In this document: in pieces, positions 39,341 to 49,215 of the stretch
Layout: the number at the start of each line of letters is the position of its first letter
Numbering within the stretch: position 1 is the stretch's first letter
Assembly (NCBI GenBank): GCA_913056495.1
Contig: CAJXMO010000003.1
Coordinates: 62,001 to 126,000, forward strand
From: an uncultured Alteromonadaceae bacterium
Lineage (GTDB): Bacteria; Pseudomonadota; Gammaproteobacteria; Enterobacterales; Alteromonadaceae
Direction: 5' to 3'
Length of the DNA stretch: 64,000 nucleotides
Notes under the pieces: model-generated
Told to the model about the DNA's origin: nothing
What the model saw: only the letters and a program-made list of their open reading frames with translations
Databases searched by the model: none
Position numbers and translations under genes: made by a program

Positions 39341-40348
39341 ATGCCTTTGAACCATGGTGGTCAATTAAATCAGGTTGCAGCTGGTTCTGCTATACCCCAG
39401 GATGATTGGCTAGACTTGTCTACCGGGATTTCTCCTTTTGCTTATTCAGTTGCCAATATTCCGGCAAAGTATTGGCAGGCTCTGCCTCATGTACCGGATT
39501 CTTTGATTGAAATTGCAAAACATTATTATCAGGCTAAAAATTGTATTGCTTGTGCCGGAAGTCAAAGCATAATTGAAAAACTACCTGAGCTTTGGAAGCG
39601 CCATTGTGGCTGGGCAAAACTAAAATCAAAACGGGTTTATTTACCGCTCGTCGGATACAAAGAACATGAGTTAGCCTGGCAGCAAGCCGGATTTGAAATT
39701 TGTTATTACCAGAGCAGTTTACCGGCCGTTATTGCGCCTTTTGCTGTTGTGGTTGTGGTTAACCCAAATAATCCAAGCGGGCAGATATATCAGCAAAACG
39801 AACTGTTAGAATTACAGGAAAAGGTTAAGCTTGCAGATGGCCTATTGGTGATTGATGAAGCCTTTATGGATGTTATTCAACCGAGCCAGAGTATGGCGCA
39901 ATACTGTGACGAAGCAAATACGCTGATACTTAAGTCATTTGGCAAATTTTTTGGACTTGCCGGGCTGAGAATCGGGTTTGTTTGTGGCAGTGATTTTTGG
40001 CTTAGTCAGTTAAAACGCAATTTATCTCCTTGGTCAGTCAATGGACCTGCGTTGTATATTGCGGAGCAAGCCCTTGCCGATTCGAGCTGGCAGCAAATGC
40101 AAAAGGAAAGGCTAGCTGAACAAGTTGAACAAATGCTCCCGTTTTTAGAAACTAGCTTTCAACCTGTAAAAATCAGTTACACCTCACTTTTTATAACGCT
40201 TTATCTGAATCAGGCTGAACAGGTTTATCAGAAACTCTGCAAGCTGGGTATTTATGTCAGGCTAACCGATGAAAAAGATGCGCTTAGGTTTGGTATCGCA
40301 GATAAAAAAGCGTTGGCAATTTTAAAGATTCGTTTATCTGACAGTTAA
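39341..40348 (+). CDS. cobD: Threonine-phosphate decarboxylase CobD
   Basis: 335 residues, a fold-type I PLP enzyme. It has NHGGQLNQVAAG at the N-terminus, LDLSTGISPF, NPNNPSG at 141-147, VIDEAFMDV, and LKSFGKFFGLAGLR with the PLP Lys202. These are features of CobD/CobC threonine-phosphate decarboxylases, which make (R)-1-amino-2-propanol phosphate, the substrate CbiB attaches. Its place directly after cbiB fits. cobU, cobS and cobT, needed for the nucleotide loop, are not in the window. Confidence 0.9.
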   Translation: MPLNHGGQLNQVAAGSAIPQDDWLDLSTGISPFAYSVANIPAKYWQALPHVPDSLIEIAKHYYQAKNCIACAGSQSIIEKLPELWKRHCGWAKLKSKRVYLPLVGYKEHELAWQQAGFEICYYQSSLPAVIAPFAVVVVVNPNNPSGQIYQQNELLELQEKVKLADGLLVIDEAFMDVIQPSQSMAQYCDEANTLILKSFGKFFGLAGLRIGFVCGSDFWLSQLKRNLSPWSVNGPALYIAEQALADSSWQQMQKERLAEQVEQMLPFLETSFQPVKISYTSLFITLYLNQAEQVYQKLCKLGIYVRLTDEKDALRFGIADKKALAILKIRLSDS

Positions 40349-40435
40349 CGTTTTGATGTTTTATATTCAGCGAAGGGTATTTGTGTATATTTCTGCTAAC
40401 CTGATAATTAATAGATTTGAGTAAAGTGAAATCGA

Positions 40436-41299
40436 ATGGAATTATCAGCCGCGAAACTTGAGTTAAAAAACTATGTAGAGAGTCCTGATTGCCAAAGTGA
40501 TCTGGATTTTTATGAAACGCTGGGCGTTATTGCAGCCAGTTTATGTCACTCAGATACTGAGTTCGACGTTAATTTATTACCTATTATCAGTGGTCATCCG
40601 GATTCTGTTTTAGATGAATTCAGCGATGTAACAGTGATCCCTAAACCCCTTATTGATGCGATTAAGTTAATCAAAGACACATATTACAGTTTGTTTCAGC
40701 AGGGTCAGTTTACCTTATTCTATGAGTGTAAACAGGAACCGCAAGCGCAAGCACCCAATCCGGAATTGAGTGCTTGGTGTCAGGGCTTTATTTTATTTTG
40801 TCGCGAAGTGGAAGAAGTCTGGCAAGATGACTTTGAGTTGATGAATGCGGTAGACCAAAGCGGCGAATTTATAAATGTTCAGGATGAACATGAAGCTTTT
40901 CTGGATTTAATGACGACGCTGGCAAATTGGCAACGAGCTTTAGCTGACAATCCGGGTAAACATGGCTTAATGGTTAGTAAACTTAATGAGTTAATTGAAG
41001 TTGGCTCTGAAGCTATTTGTAATACATTTCGTCTTGCGCGCATCTTTGAAAATTTAAAACTGGAAGCCATGGCTGAGCAGATTGATGAAGATCTGGGAGA
41101 GGGCTGGGAAGACTGTTTTGAACTGGATGAGTTATCGGATGCTGAAAGCTTGAATCAAGATTTGACGGATATCGAATATAGTGAGCTTGGTGAGGCATCT
41201 TCAGAATTACCTTTCACTCGGGAATCTCCTAAAATTAAACGTAATGATCCATGCCCGTGCGGCAGTGGTAAAAAGTACAAGAAATGTTGTTTAAATTAA
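40436..41299 (+). CDS. YecA/UPF0149-like protein with C-terminal SEC-C zinc motif
   Basis: 287 residues. The N-terminal helical part resembles the UPF0149/YecA (YgfB-like) domain ([31 protein letters not shown]). A very acidic linker follows, and the C-terminus is [19 protein letters not shown], the SEC-C zinc-binding motif also found at the end of SecA. The usual YecA protein is shorter, about 220 residues, and this one has an extra central helical part. The role is unknown; SecA-related or ribosome-linked functions have been considered for SEC-C proteins. Confidence 0.8.
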   Translation: MELSAAKLELKNYVESPDCQSDLDFYETLGVIAASLCHSDTEFDVNLLPIISGHPDSVLDEFSDVTVIPKPLIDAIKLIKDTYYSLFQQGQFTLFYECKQEPQAQAPNPELSAWCQGFILFCREVEEVWQDDFELMNAVDQSGEFINVQDEHEAFLDLMTTLANWQRALADNPGKHGLMVSKLNELIEVGSEAICNTFRLARIFENLKLEAMAEQIDEDLGEGWEDCFELDELSDAESLNQDLTDIEYSELGEASSELPFTRESPKIKRNDPCPCGSGKKYKKCCLN

Positions 41300-41394
41300 G
41301 GTATGTGAATCTTTGAAAGATGGCTGTAGCTACTCAAAACAAAGATAAACAGGCCTTTGTTAAGCTAATATGCTGTTAAATAAGGAGTTTAATT

Positions 41395-42150
41395 ATGAGA
41401 GGTTTACTTGGTGAAGTATGGCGGCGGGTTCAGCTCATCGCTTTAGTTTGTGTTATGTTAGTTAGTTATTCTGCAGCATCAGCGCCGGGCGTTTATAAAC
41501 AAGGCAATATTTTGTTTATGCCGATCGAGCATGCGACTATGGTCATTCAGGTAAAAGACACCACGATTTATGTTGATCCTGTTGGGGAAGTTGCAACCTT
41601 TGAAAAGTTCGCCAAGCCGGATTTAATCCTGATAACCGACATTCATTATGATCATTTAAAGCCAGAATTGGTCACACAGCTGGCAACGGATAAAACAAAA
41701 ATCATAGCGCCTAAGGCGGTCGCTGAGCAATTAGATAAGAATCTACCCGTTACTATTTTATCCAATGAGCAGTCAACCGAATTTCAATCTTTAACCATTG
41801 AAGCTGTGGCTATGTATAATCTGACAGAAGGTCGATTAAAATATCATGAAAAAGGGCGTGGCAATGGTTATGTGATAGATACGGGCGCAAAACGTATTTA
41901 TTTGTCAGGTGATACAGAAGATGTGCCTGAAATGAGAGCTTTGAAAGATATTGATTTTGCGTTTGTCTGCATGAATTTACCTTATACAATGACGGTAGAG
42001 CAGGCCGCCGATGCTGTGATTGAAATGGATCCTAAAGTGGTTTTTCCTTATCATTACCGGGGTACAGAAGGGATGAGTGATATCGAAAAATTTGAAAATT
42101 TGGTGAAGTCGGCTTCCAATGTCAAAGTGAAAAAACTTAAGTGGTATTAG
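41395..42150 (+). CDS. Exported MBL-fold metallo-hydrolase (UlaG-like)
   Basis: 251 residues. An N-terminal signal (QLIALVCVMLVSYSAASA) precedes a metallo-beta-lactamase fold of the UlaG-like type. Metal ligands are in TDIHYDHLKPE (Asp82, His84, Asp86, His87), LSGDTEDVPEM and FPYHYRGTEGM. Exported members of this group occur in many bacteria with unknown substrates. The preceding sequence TAAGGAGTTTAATTATG gives a clear start. It converges on cysG. Confidence 0.85.
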   Translation: MRGLLGEVWRRVQLIALVCVMLVSYSAASAPGVYKQGNILFMPIEHATMVIQVKDTTIYVDPVGEVATFEKFAKPDLILITDIHYDHLKPELVTQLATDKTKIIAPKAVAEQLDKNLPVTILSNEQSTEFQSLTIEAVAMYNLTEGRLKYHEKGRGNGYVIDTGAKRIYLSGDTEDVPEMRALKDIDFAFVCMNLPYTMTVEQAADAVIEMDPKVVFPYHYRGTEGMSDIEKFENLVKSASNVKVKKLKWY

Positions 42151-42178
42151 AATTTTTTGCTGTTCAACCCTAAAAGTC

Positions 42179-42213
42179 AGGATGCTTAAGGCATGGAGTG
42201 CACTAAGCATCCT
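42179..42213. terminator. Candidate hairpin terminator between convergent genes
   Basis: AGGATGCTTA (42179-42188) pairs perfectly with TAAGCATCCT (42204-42213) between the MBL gene and cysG. T-runs are short on both sides, so the efficiency is uncertain. Confidence 0.5.
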
Positions 42214-42222
42214 CATATCAAG

Positions 42223-43644
42223 CTAGGGTTTTATATAAGTATTAAAGGTGGTAGCGCCTTCTTCTAACTGCTCCGGATTAAACCAATTTAGTTTACCTGC
42301 CAGTTTTACTACATCGCCAATAATTAACAACGCAGGCGAGCCGATAGGGTTATCTCGCGTGAGTGCAGGTAGTTCATTGAGTATGCCGGTATAGACTTTT
42401 TGCTCAGGTGTTGTGCCTTTTTCAACGATAGCAACCGGCGTATTTTCATCCATACCATGTTTGATGAGTTCGTCTTTAATGAGTTCAGCCCGGGTTAGGC
42501 CCATATAAACAACCAGTGTCTGATAAGGCCTGACCAGAGCTTGCCAGTCTGGATGGTCTCCGGCTTTACTGTTTTGGCCGGTTACAAACACCACTTTTCT
42601 GGCATAGTCTCTGTGGGTGAGCGGAATGCCTGCATAGCTTGCACAACCGGCTGCTGCTGTGACCGCAGGAATAACCTGAAATGGAATTTGCTGCTCTACC
42701 AGGGTTTCCAGTTCTTCTCCGCCTCGGCCAAAAATAAAAGGATCGCCGCCTTTTAACCGACAGACTTTTTTACCTTCCTGTGCAAGACGAACCAGCATAT
42801 CGTTGATTTCTTCCTGCTGTTTCAGGTGGTAATTTTTTTGTTTGCCAACACAAATAAATTCGGCATCTTTACGCGCTAAATCCAGCGTTTTTTGTGAAAT
42901 CAGCCGGTCGTAAACAATCACATCCGCCAGTTGCATCTTTTGCAGTGCTTTAATCGTCAGAAGCTCTTCATCACCTGGACCGGCACCCACCAGCCAGACT
43001 TCGCCTTGTTCTTTTTCACCTTTAATTAAGCCATCTACAATGTCTTCTTTTTGTTCTGCTTTAAGTTGTCTGAAGCGGCTTACAATTGAGCTAGAGAAAA
43101 AGTTTTCCCAGAACATGCGTCTTTGCTCAATAGTTTTAAATTGTTGTTTAACTCGCTCGCGCAATGAACCTGCATACTGGGCAATTTCTCCTAATGCCTG
43201 AGGTAAACTGGATTCGATAGTTGCGCGTATTCTGCGGGCTAAAACCGGGCTCATACCAGCCGATGAAATTGCGATTAAAATAGGCGAGCGATCAACAATC
43301 GAAGGTGTTGTGTAGCGACAGTATTTGGGAGAATCTACAGTATTAATTAATATTTTATTGGCTTCGCAATATTGATAGATAGCTTCATTAACCGTTTCAT
43401 TGTCGGTAGCCGCAACCACCAGTCGCATGTCCTCAATTAGCTCAGCTTGGTAATCTTGTTTTATCAAAGTGATCTTATGAGCTTCAATGAGTTCCTGTAA
43501 TTCAGCACAAATTTCTGGTGAGATAATCGTAAGCTCGGCCTGAGCCTTTATTAGAGCTGACGCTTTACGAAAAGCAACATCACCACCACCAACAACAGCA
43601 CATGGAAAGTTTTTTAAATTTAAAAAGATTGGAAATTGTTCCAT
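42223..43644 (-). CDS. cysG: Siroheme synthase CysG
   Basis: 473 residues, trifunctional. The N-terminal part is precorrin-2 dehydrogenase/ferrochelatase (CAVVGGGDVAFRKA, the NAD-binding loop; SSAGMSPVLARRIR). From about residue 216 it is uroporphyrinogen-III C-methyltransferase (EVWLVGAGPGDEELLTIKAL, CRLKGGDPFIFGRGGEE, VTAAAGCASYAGIPLTHR). It makes siroheme, the cofactor of CysI, encoded 2 kb away on the same strand. The two are separated by a REP array and transposase. Confidence 0.96.
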   Translation of the reverse strand: MEQFPIFLNLKNFPCAVVGGGDVAFRKASALIKAQAELTIISPEICAELQELIEAHKITLIKQDYQAELIEDMRLVVAATDNETVNEAIYQYCEANKILINTVDSPKYCRYTTPSIVDRSPILIAISSAGMSPVLARRIRATIESSLPQALGEIAQYAGSLRERVKQQFKTIEQRRMFWENFFSSSIVSRFRQLKAEQKEDIVDGLIKGEKEQGEVWLVGAGPGDEELLTIKALQKMQLADVIVYDRLISQKTLDLARKDAEFICVGKQKNYHLKQQEEINDMLVRLAQEGKKVCRLKGGDPFIFGRGGEELETLVEQQIPFQVIPAVTAAAGCASYAGIPLTHRDYARKVVFVTGQNSKAGDHPDWQALVRPYQTLVVYMGLTRAELIKDELIKHGMDENTPVAIVEKGTTPEQKVYTGILNELPALTRDNPIGSPALLIIGDVVKLAGKLNWFNPEQLEEGATTFNTYIKP

Positions 43645-43722
43645 TGATGAACCCTATTACGAACAAGCAGATAAGCAGTGGCAGTATATCAGAAATAATC
43701 CAGTTTGTTGGTTAGGTTTTTT

Positions 43723-43920
43723 TCGCCCTAAAGGACGACCTAGATTGGTGTGGTGGTTATGTCGGTCGAGCTGTAGCTCGAATGCGGTGCGATTAAGTTG
43801 GTTGATTTGATTCGCCCTATAGAATTTTGTTCCTGACAAATTCTAAGTACCTCCATCCATATAGGCAAAGGGCGACCAAGATTAGTCAGGTGTTTTTGTA
43901 GGTCGAGCTTTAGCTCGAAA
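43723..43920. repeat. REP/BIME array, family 1, one side of the transposase
   Basis: It contains CGCCCTAAAGGACG, TCGAGCTGTAGCTCGA, a partial GGGCGACC unit and TAGGTCGAGCTTTAGCTCGAAAG. These are inverted relative to the array at 36 kb and less regular than the copy on the other side. It lies between cysG and the 3' end of the transposase gene. Confidence 0.88.
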
Positions 43921-43931
43921 GAGTGGTCGTT

Positions 43932-44381
43932 TTATAAATATACTGAATTCCAATAAGAGTATTCACCAATTTGTTTTACTAAGCCTTTTCGAAGCGGGTT
44001 GGCTACTATGTATCTGGCGATGGATTTACGATCGTCTTCGTGACGTAAACATCTGTCATAAAATGAGGTTTGCCAAAGTTTACCGCGGGTGCGTGTGACA
44101 CAATTAATGGCTCTTGAAGTCGAGCCTTTCAAATTTCCAACGACATCAGAGAGGCTTGTATTTAGGCCTAAGTGTAATAAGCCATGGAAATGGTCGGGCA
44201 TTAAAACCCAAGTTAGCCAAATGCAATTAAATTTTTCTTCATTCGTTTTGATGCTTTGACAAAATAAATGCGCTAGTTGATGGCTTTCGAATATTGCGGC
44301 TTTGTTGTGGCAATTAAAGGTAATAAAATATTCGCTATTAGCGCTTGAGTAACGTCCTTTTCTTAAGTCTGTCCAAGACAT
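43932..44381 (-). CDS. REP-associated tyrosine transposase (RAYT), copy 1
   Basis: 149 residues, a Y1/HUH nuclease of the IS200-like superfamily. The HUH motif is His64-Phe-His66 in VLMPDHFHGLLHLG, and the nucleophile is probably Tyr124 in IARYIVANPLRKGLV. RAYTs are single-copy domesticated transposases that act on REP palindromes, and this gene is embedded in REP arrays on both sides. The protein looks intact. Different in sequence from the second RAYT at 62.6 kb. Confidence 0.93.
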   Translation of the reverse strand: MSWTDLRKGRYSSANSEYFITFNCHNKAAIFESHQLAHLFCQSIKTNEEKFNCIWLTWVLMPDHFHGLLHLGLNTSLSDVVGNLKGSTSRAINCVTRTRGKLWQTSFYDRCLRHEDDRKSIARYIVANPLRKGLVKQIGEYSYWNSVYL

Positions 44382-44481
44382 GATAGTTCCTGCTTATCTT
44401 CCATAATAAAGTATTTATAGCGGGCGTTTTGCTATGTTTCAAACTATAGACTAGACGAAAATAACTTTTTAGATGCCATTT

Positions 44482-44717
44482 TCGCCCTAAAGGGCGACCT
44501 ACATTGGAGTGGTGTTTTTGTAGGTCGAGCTTTAGCTCGAAAGAGTGGAGGTTAGTTTATTGTTTTGATTCGCCCTAAAGGGCGACCTACATTGGTCGGG
44601 TGTTTTTGTAGGTCGAGCTTTAGCTCGAAAGAGTGGAGGTTAGTTTATTGCCTTGATTCGCCCTGAAGGGCGACCTAGATTGGTCTTGTGTTTTTGTCGG
44701 TCGAGCTTTAGCTCGAA
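44482..44717. repeat. REP/BIME array, family 1, three tandem units
   Basis: Three units of about 95 bases each contain CGCCCTAAAGGGCG (or a one-base variant), CCTACATTGG, a spacer, GTAGGTCGAGCTTTAGCTCGA and a spacer AAGAGTGGAGGTTAGTTTATTG. Units two and three are almost identical. The array lies upstream of the RAYT gene and downstream of the cysH terminator. It is the reverse complement of the unit at 36 kb. Confidence 0.93.
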
Positions 44718-44737
44718 GTGAAGGTTATCGTGTACAA

Positions 44738-44774
44738 ACAAAAACGCCCGTGCAAAATGCACAGGCGTTTTTAA
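44738..44774 (-). terminator. cysJIH operon terminator
   Basis: AAAAACGCC..GTGCA and TGCAC..GGCGTTTTT form a long stem just beyond the cysH stop, with an A-run on the plus strand that gives a U-tract for the minus-strand transcript. Confidence 0.85.
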
Positions 44775-44794
44775 TCAAGCTAGCTCAGTAAAAG

Positions 44795-45541
44795 TTATAT
44801 ACCACTGCCGCCTTCGTGCAAACCACATTCGCGTTTTAAACCAAAGAAACGGGTTTCTTCTTCGGTCATCCCGATCTCTAGCGGGCGCGATGTATGCCAA
44901 TCACCAACAGACACATACCCCATATCCCAAAGCGGGTGGTATGGCAAGTTATGGTCTTTCAAATAGTAATGAACGTCTTTATTTGTCCAGTCTATAATCG
45001 GATAAAATTTATAACGTCCGGCACTAATTTGTAAAACCGGCAGATTGGCACGGCTGCTTGCCTGGTCTCGGCGCAGGCCGGTATACCAAACTTCAGCTTG
45101 CAACTCTTCAAGCGCACGGCGCATAGGCTCAACTTTGTTGATTTGATTGTATTTTTCAATCCCGTCAACACCTTGTTCCCACAGCTTGCCATAGCGCTGC
45201 TCTTGCCAGGCTGCACTAATTTCGGCTTGGTATACTTTTAAGTTAAGACCTAATCTTTCTGTTAGCTGATCAATAAACTCATAAGTTTCAGGAAATAAAT
45301 AGCCTGTATCCGTTAATACAACCGGCACATCTTTTATTTCACTGTTGACCAGATTCAGCATTACCGCAGCTTGAATACCAAAGCTGGACGATAATATTTG
45401 TTTGCCCGGTAAATGTTTTGCGGCCCACTGAACACGTTCAGCCGCGCTGAGCTGTTCAAGCTCAGCATTTACTTTGGCTAATACTTCGTCCTGCTCTGAT
45501 TTATCAGCTTGTAATAAGGCTCGATAATCAATATCAGGCAT
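44795..45541 (-). CDS. cysH: Phosphoadenylyl-sulfate reductase CysH
   Basis: 248 residues from the ATG at 45541, preceded by GAGAG; an ATG at 45559 is also possible and would give a longer overlap with cysI. It has [14 protein letters not shown] (PP-loop), [26 protein letters not shown] and the catalytic Cys near the C-terminus in [10 protein letters not shown]. The lack of the two CC pairs of iron-sulfur APS reductases marks it as a PAPS reductase. It reduces PAPS to sulfite with thioredoxin. Last gene of cysJIH. Confidence 0.95.
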   Translation of the reverse strand: MPDIDYRALLQADKSEQDEVLAKVNAELEQLSAAERVQWAAKHLPGKQILSSSFGIQAAVMLNLVNSEIKDVPVVLTDTGYLFPETYEFIDQLTERLGLNLKVYQAEISAAWQEQRYGKLWEQGVDGIEKYNQINKVEPMRRALEELQAEVWYTGLRRDQASSRANLPVLQISAGRYKFYPIIDWTNKDVHYYLKDHNLPYHPLWDMGYVSVGDWHTSRPLEIGMTEEETRFFGLKRECGLHEGGSGI

Positions 45542-47231
45542 GAAACTCTCGACCGTCATAAACTGCTTTTACAGCACCAATTCGTACAACAAAGTCACCA
45601 AATCGTTCGTCTGATTCACGTTCTTTGCTGTATCGCTCAAGTAAACCATCTAATTCAGATAGAATTTCTTCTTCACCAATGTTTTCTTTATACATTTGGT
45701 TCAGACGAGTTCCCTTACCATCAGCACCCAAATACATGTTGTATTTGCCCGGACCTTTACCGACAAAACCAATTTCAGAAAGGAATGGACGGCCACAACC
45801 GTTTGGACAACCTGTCATACGGGTCACAATTTCCTGATCGCCTACATTGTGCTTTTGAGCCAGCACGTCAATTTTTTCAATTAAACGTGGTAAATAACGC
45901 TCTGATTCAGCCATTGCTAATGCACAAGTTGGCAGTGCAACACAGGCAATGCTGTTTAGCATAATAGGTGATAAAACTTTACCTAATAAACCAAATTTAC
46001 GTGCTAAACCTTCAATTTCAGCTTTGTCTTCAGGCGCAACATTTGCAATCATGATGTTTTGGTTTGCGGTCATGCGATATTCACCTTTGTGAACTTTCGC
46101 AATTTCACGTAGACCGGTTTTAACTGTACGGCCTTCGTCATCAACGATGCGACCTGCTTCTAAAAATACAGTTAAATGCCAGTTACCGTTTACATCTTCA
46201 ACCCAACCAAAACGGTCAGCCTGACTGGTGAATTCATAATCACGCGCAGGTTCAAACTGTTTACCCGCATGGGCTTCAGTTGCTTCGCGGAATGCATCCA
46301 CACCCATATCATCTACTGTGTATTTAGTTCGGGCACGTTTTCTGTCATAACGGTTACCGTTATCACGCTGTGTCAGCATAACCGCCTGAGCAAAATCTAA
46401 TGTATCTTCTGGCTTACAAAAGCCCAATACACGCGTTAACTGAGGGTAAGTATTTACATCACCATGAGTTGAACCCATGCCGCCACCCGCAGCTACGTTA
46501 AAACCCGCTAAACCGCCATTTTCATCTTCGATGGCAATAAAGCTTAAATCGTTTGCGCTGATATCCACGTCATTATACGGCGGTACAGCAACCGCGATTT
46601 TAAATTTACGTGGCAAGTAAGTGCGGCCATAGACAGGCTCTTGCTCAACATCTGCACCTACTTCCAGCTTTTCTTCATCTAACCATAACTCGTAATACGC
46701 ACGGGTTTTTGGTAATAAATGCTCAGAAATTTTTACCGACCACTCATGAACTTCTTTTTGAAGCTGAGTTTGAATCGGGTTAGTGGTTGCCATAACGTTA
46801 CGGTTAACATCACCACAGGCCGCAATCGAATCTAATTTAACCTGATACAAGCCTTTAATTAACGGCTTTAAGTTACGTTTTAAAATACCGTGATACTGGA
46901 ATGTTTGACGTGTAGTTAAACGAATCGAGTTGTAATCCGTTAAATCATGAGCAATTTCATCAATGGCTAACCACTGATCCATACCAATGACACCACCCGG
47001 AATACGGGCACGTAACATGAAAGTATGCTTAGGTTCTAATTTCTGTTTTTTACGCTCGTTACGGATATCACGGTCATCCTGCATGTAAAAACCGTGGAAT
47101 TTAGTTAACTGCGTATCGTCGTCAGCAACAGCACCTGTTACCTGATTCGCCATGCTTTCTTCAAGCGTACCACGCAGATAGTTACTGTTAACTTTAATAT
47201 ATTCGTTGGCTGCTAATTTCTTTTCGCTCAT
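45534..47231 (-). CDS. cysI: Sulfite reductase hemoprotein beta-component CysI
   Basis: 565 residues. Siroheme/4Fe-4S cysteines are visible in [19 protein letters not shown] and [18 protein letters not shown]. The repeated sulfite/nitrite reductase ferredoxin-like halves are present ([28 protein letters not shown]). It reduces sulfite to sulfide with electrons from CysJ. Its start overlaps the cysJ stop by one base, and its end overlaps cysH. Confidence 0.97.
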   Translation of the reverse strand: MSEKKLAANEYIKVNSNYLRGTLEESMANQVTGAVADDDTQLTKFHGFYMQDDRDIRNERKKQKLEPKHTFMLRARIPGGVIGMDQWLAIDEIAHDLTDYNSIRLTTRQTFQYHGILKRNLKPLIKGLYQVKLDSIAACGDVNRNVMATTNPIQTQLQKEVHEWSVKISEHLLPKTRAYYELWLDEEKLEVGADVEQEPVYGRTYLPRKFKIAVAVPPYNDVDISANDLSFIAIEDENGGLAGFNVAAGGGMGSTHGDVNTYPQLTRVLGFCKPEDTLDFAQAVMLTQRDNGNRYDRKRARTKYTVDDMGVDAFREATEAHAGKQFEPARDYEFTSQADRFGWVEDVNGNWHLTVFLEAGRIVDDEGRTVKTGLREIAKVHKGEYRMTANQNIMIANVAPEDKAEIEGLARKFGLLGKVLSPIMLNSIACVALPTCALAMAESERYLPRLIEKIDVLAQKHNVGDQEIVTRMTGCPNGCGRPFLSEIGFVGKGPGKYNMYLGADGKGTRLNQMYKENIGEEEILSELDGLLERYSKERESDERFGDFVVRIGAVKAVYDGREFHA

Positions 47232-49036
47232 TAGTAAACATCTCTCTGGTAGCGTTTGTTTTTACGTAGCTCATTAATATAAGCTTCGGCATCTTCGCGT
47301 GACTTTCCGCCTTGTTCCTGAACAATAGTAATTAAGGCTTCGTGTACATCTTTTGCCATGCGGCTAGCATCACCACACACGTAGAAATAAGCACCTTTTT
47401 CTAACCATTGCCACACGCTTTCAGCTTGCTCTAACATTCTGTCTTGAACATAAACTTTTTCGGCCTGATCACGAGAGAAAGCTAAATCGATTTTGTTTAA
47501 TACGCCATCTTTTAAGTAGCTTTGCCACTCAACCTGATATAAGAAATCTTCAGTAAAGTTAGGGTTACCAAAGAATAACCAAGTATCATTTTCACGATCG
47601 GCTGCATCAATTTCCTGCATAAATGCACGGAAAGGCGCAACACCCGTACCCGGACCAACCATGATCACAGGTGAGTTGTCCTCAGGTAAGCGGAAGTGGC
47701 TATGCTCAACAAATACATCCACTTCGCCGCCTTCTTCCAAACGCTCAGCTAAAAAGCCTGATGCGCCACCAAAATGTTCTTCACCAAATGCTTCGTAACG
47801 AACCACACCCACAGTTAAATGAACTTCTTCATCGACTTCAGCTTGTGAAGAGGCAATTGAGTACAATCTTGGTGTTAAACGACGTAAACAGGCAATAAAT
47901 TGCTCAGCGCTTAAGCTGGCAGCGTGTTCACGGATAATATCGATTAACTGACGACCATCAATGTATTCACGAAGTGCCGCTCTGTCTTCAGCCAATTTAG
48001 CCAGTTCTGCGTTGTTGGTTACTTCTGCAAATTTAGAGACAAAACCCGGATGGCTCAGCGTTAACTCATAATGACGAATCAGGGCTTCTTTTAAGCTGAC
48101 TTCGCTGTCGTCTACTTTGATACTGGCAGCTGCATCTAAACCTAATTTTTCAATGATTTCATCAACCATTTTTTCATCATTTCGGAACCAGATACCTAAA
48201 GAATCACCCGGTTGGTAAGTTAAACCTGAATCTTCCAGTGAGATTTCGAAATGGCGAATATCTTTTGAAGAATCACGACCGGTAATCTTTTGATTGGTTT
48301 CTAAAGTTGCAGTGAACGGATTCTTTTTATTGTACTGCGACGCACTGGCTGTTGGCGTGCTAGCGGCAGAAACTGAAACCTGTGCAGCTGCACCTGCTTG
48401 CATTTCTTTTGCCATAGCAGCAACGGCGCGTTCAACCCAACCTGCTGCATCTGTTTCGTATTCAACATCACAGTCAACGCGTGGTTCAATGGCAGTTGCA
48501 CCTAATTTAGCTAAGCGTTCGTCAAAATCTTTACCTGTTTGGCAATAGAATTCATATGAAGAATCACCCAGTGCCAATACAGAATATTTAACATCGGATA
48601 GTTTAGGGGCTTTTTTGCTCGCTAAAAATTCGTGGAACTCAATCGCATCATCCGGTGGATCGCCTTCACCTTGAGTACAACTGGTGATTAATAAATGCGT
48701 TTCTGATTTTAATTCTTTAGGTTTGTAGTCACCCATAGAAATGCAACGCACTTGCAAACCGGCAGCTTCAGCTGCAGCGGCAGCTTGCTGTGCGACGCCT
48801 TTGGCGTTACCAGTTTGAGAACCGTATAAAACGGTCAGTGTTTGTGCTTTTGCCGGAGCGGCTGTGCCAGCAACTGGGGCTGCAGCGCCCGCAGGTGCGC
48901 CTGCTTGCGACAAACCGTATAAATATCCGCTTACCCAGGCAAGCTGGTTAGCCGACATAGATGCTGTAATCTGATTCAACTGGCTTAATTGCTCATTTGC
49001 CAGTGGGCTCGTAAGTTCTGTTTTTTGCGAAGACAT
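47231..49036 (-). CDS. cysJ: Sulfite reductase flavoprotein alpha-component CysJ
   Basis: 601 residues. The N-terminal flavodoxin domain has TVLYGSQTGNAKGVAQ and SCTQGEGDPPDD. A diflavin reductase connection domain follows, then FAD/NADPH-binding sites RLYSIASSQ, GVASGFLAERL-type strand, MVGPGTGVAPFRAFMQE and FFGNPNFTEDFLY, ending KRYQRDVY. It passes electrons from NADPH to CysI. It is first in cysJIH; no CysB box was identified by eye. Confidence 0.97.
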   Translation of the reverse strand: MSSQKTELTSPLANEQLSQLNQITASMSANQLAWVSGYLYGLSQAGAPAGAAAPVAGTAAPAKAQTLTVLYGSQTGNAKGVAQQAAAAAEAAGLQVRCISMGDYKPKELKSETHLLITSCTQGEGDPPDDAIEFHEFLASKKAPKLSDVKYSVLALGDSSYEFYCQTGKDFDERLAKLGATAIEPRVDCDVEYETDAAGWVERAVAAMAKEMQAGAAAQVSVSAASTPTASASQYNKKNPFTATLETNQKITGRDSSKDIRHFEISLEDSGLTYQPGDSLGIWFRNDEKMVDEIIEKLGLDAAASIKVDDSEVSLKEALIRHYELTLSHPGFVSKFAEVTNNAELAKLAEDRAALREYIDGRQLIDIIREHAASLSAEQFIACLRRLTPRLYSIASSQAEVDEEVHLTVGVVRYEAFGEEHFGGASGFLAERLEEGGEVDVFVEHSHFRLPEDNSPVIMVGPGTGVAPFRAFMQEIDAADRENDTWLFFGNPNFTEDFLYQVEWQSYLKDGVLNKIDLAFSRDQAEKVYVQDRMLEQAESVWQWLEKGAYFYVCGDASRMAKDVHEALITIVQEQGGKSREDAEAYINELRKNKRYQRDVY

Positions 49037-49215
49037 AATCCCACATTATCCTAAACATATTTTCAGGTTGGCTATTCTATTGGGGATCTGTGAATCTGGA
49101 AAGAATAAATACTCATTTTTTATGCAATTAAGGAATATAAATAACTTAATGGCATAAAAAAGGAATATTTATGCCATTTAGCTATAAGCTGGCTTTATCC
49201 TAGTATAATTTTTAG

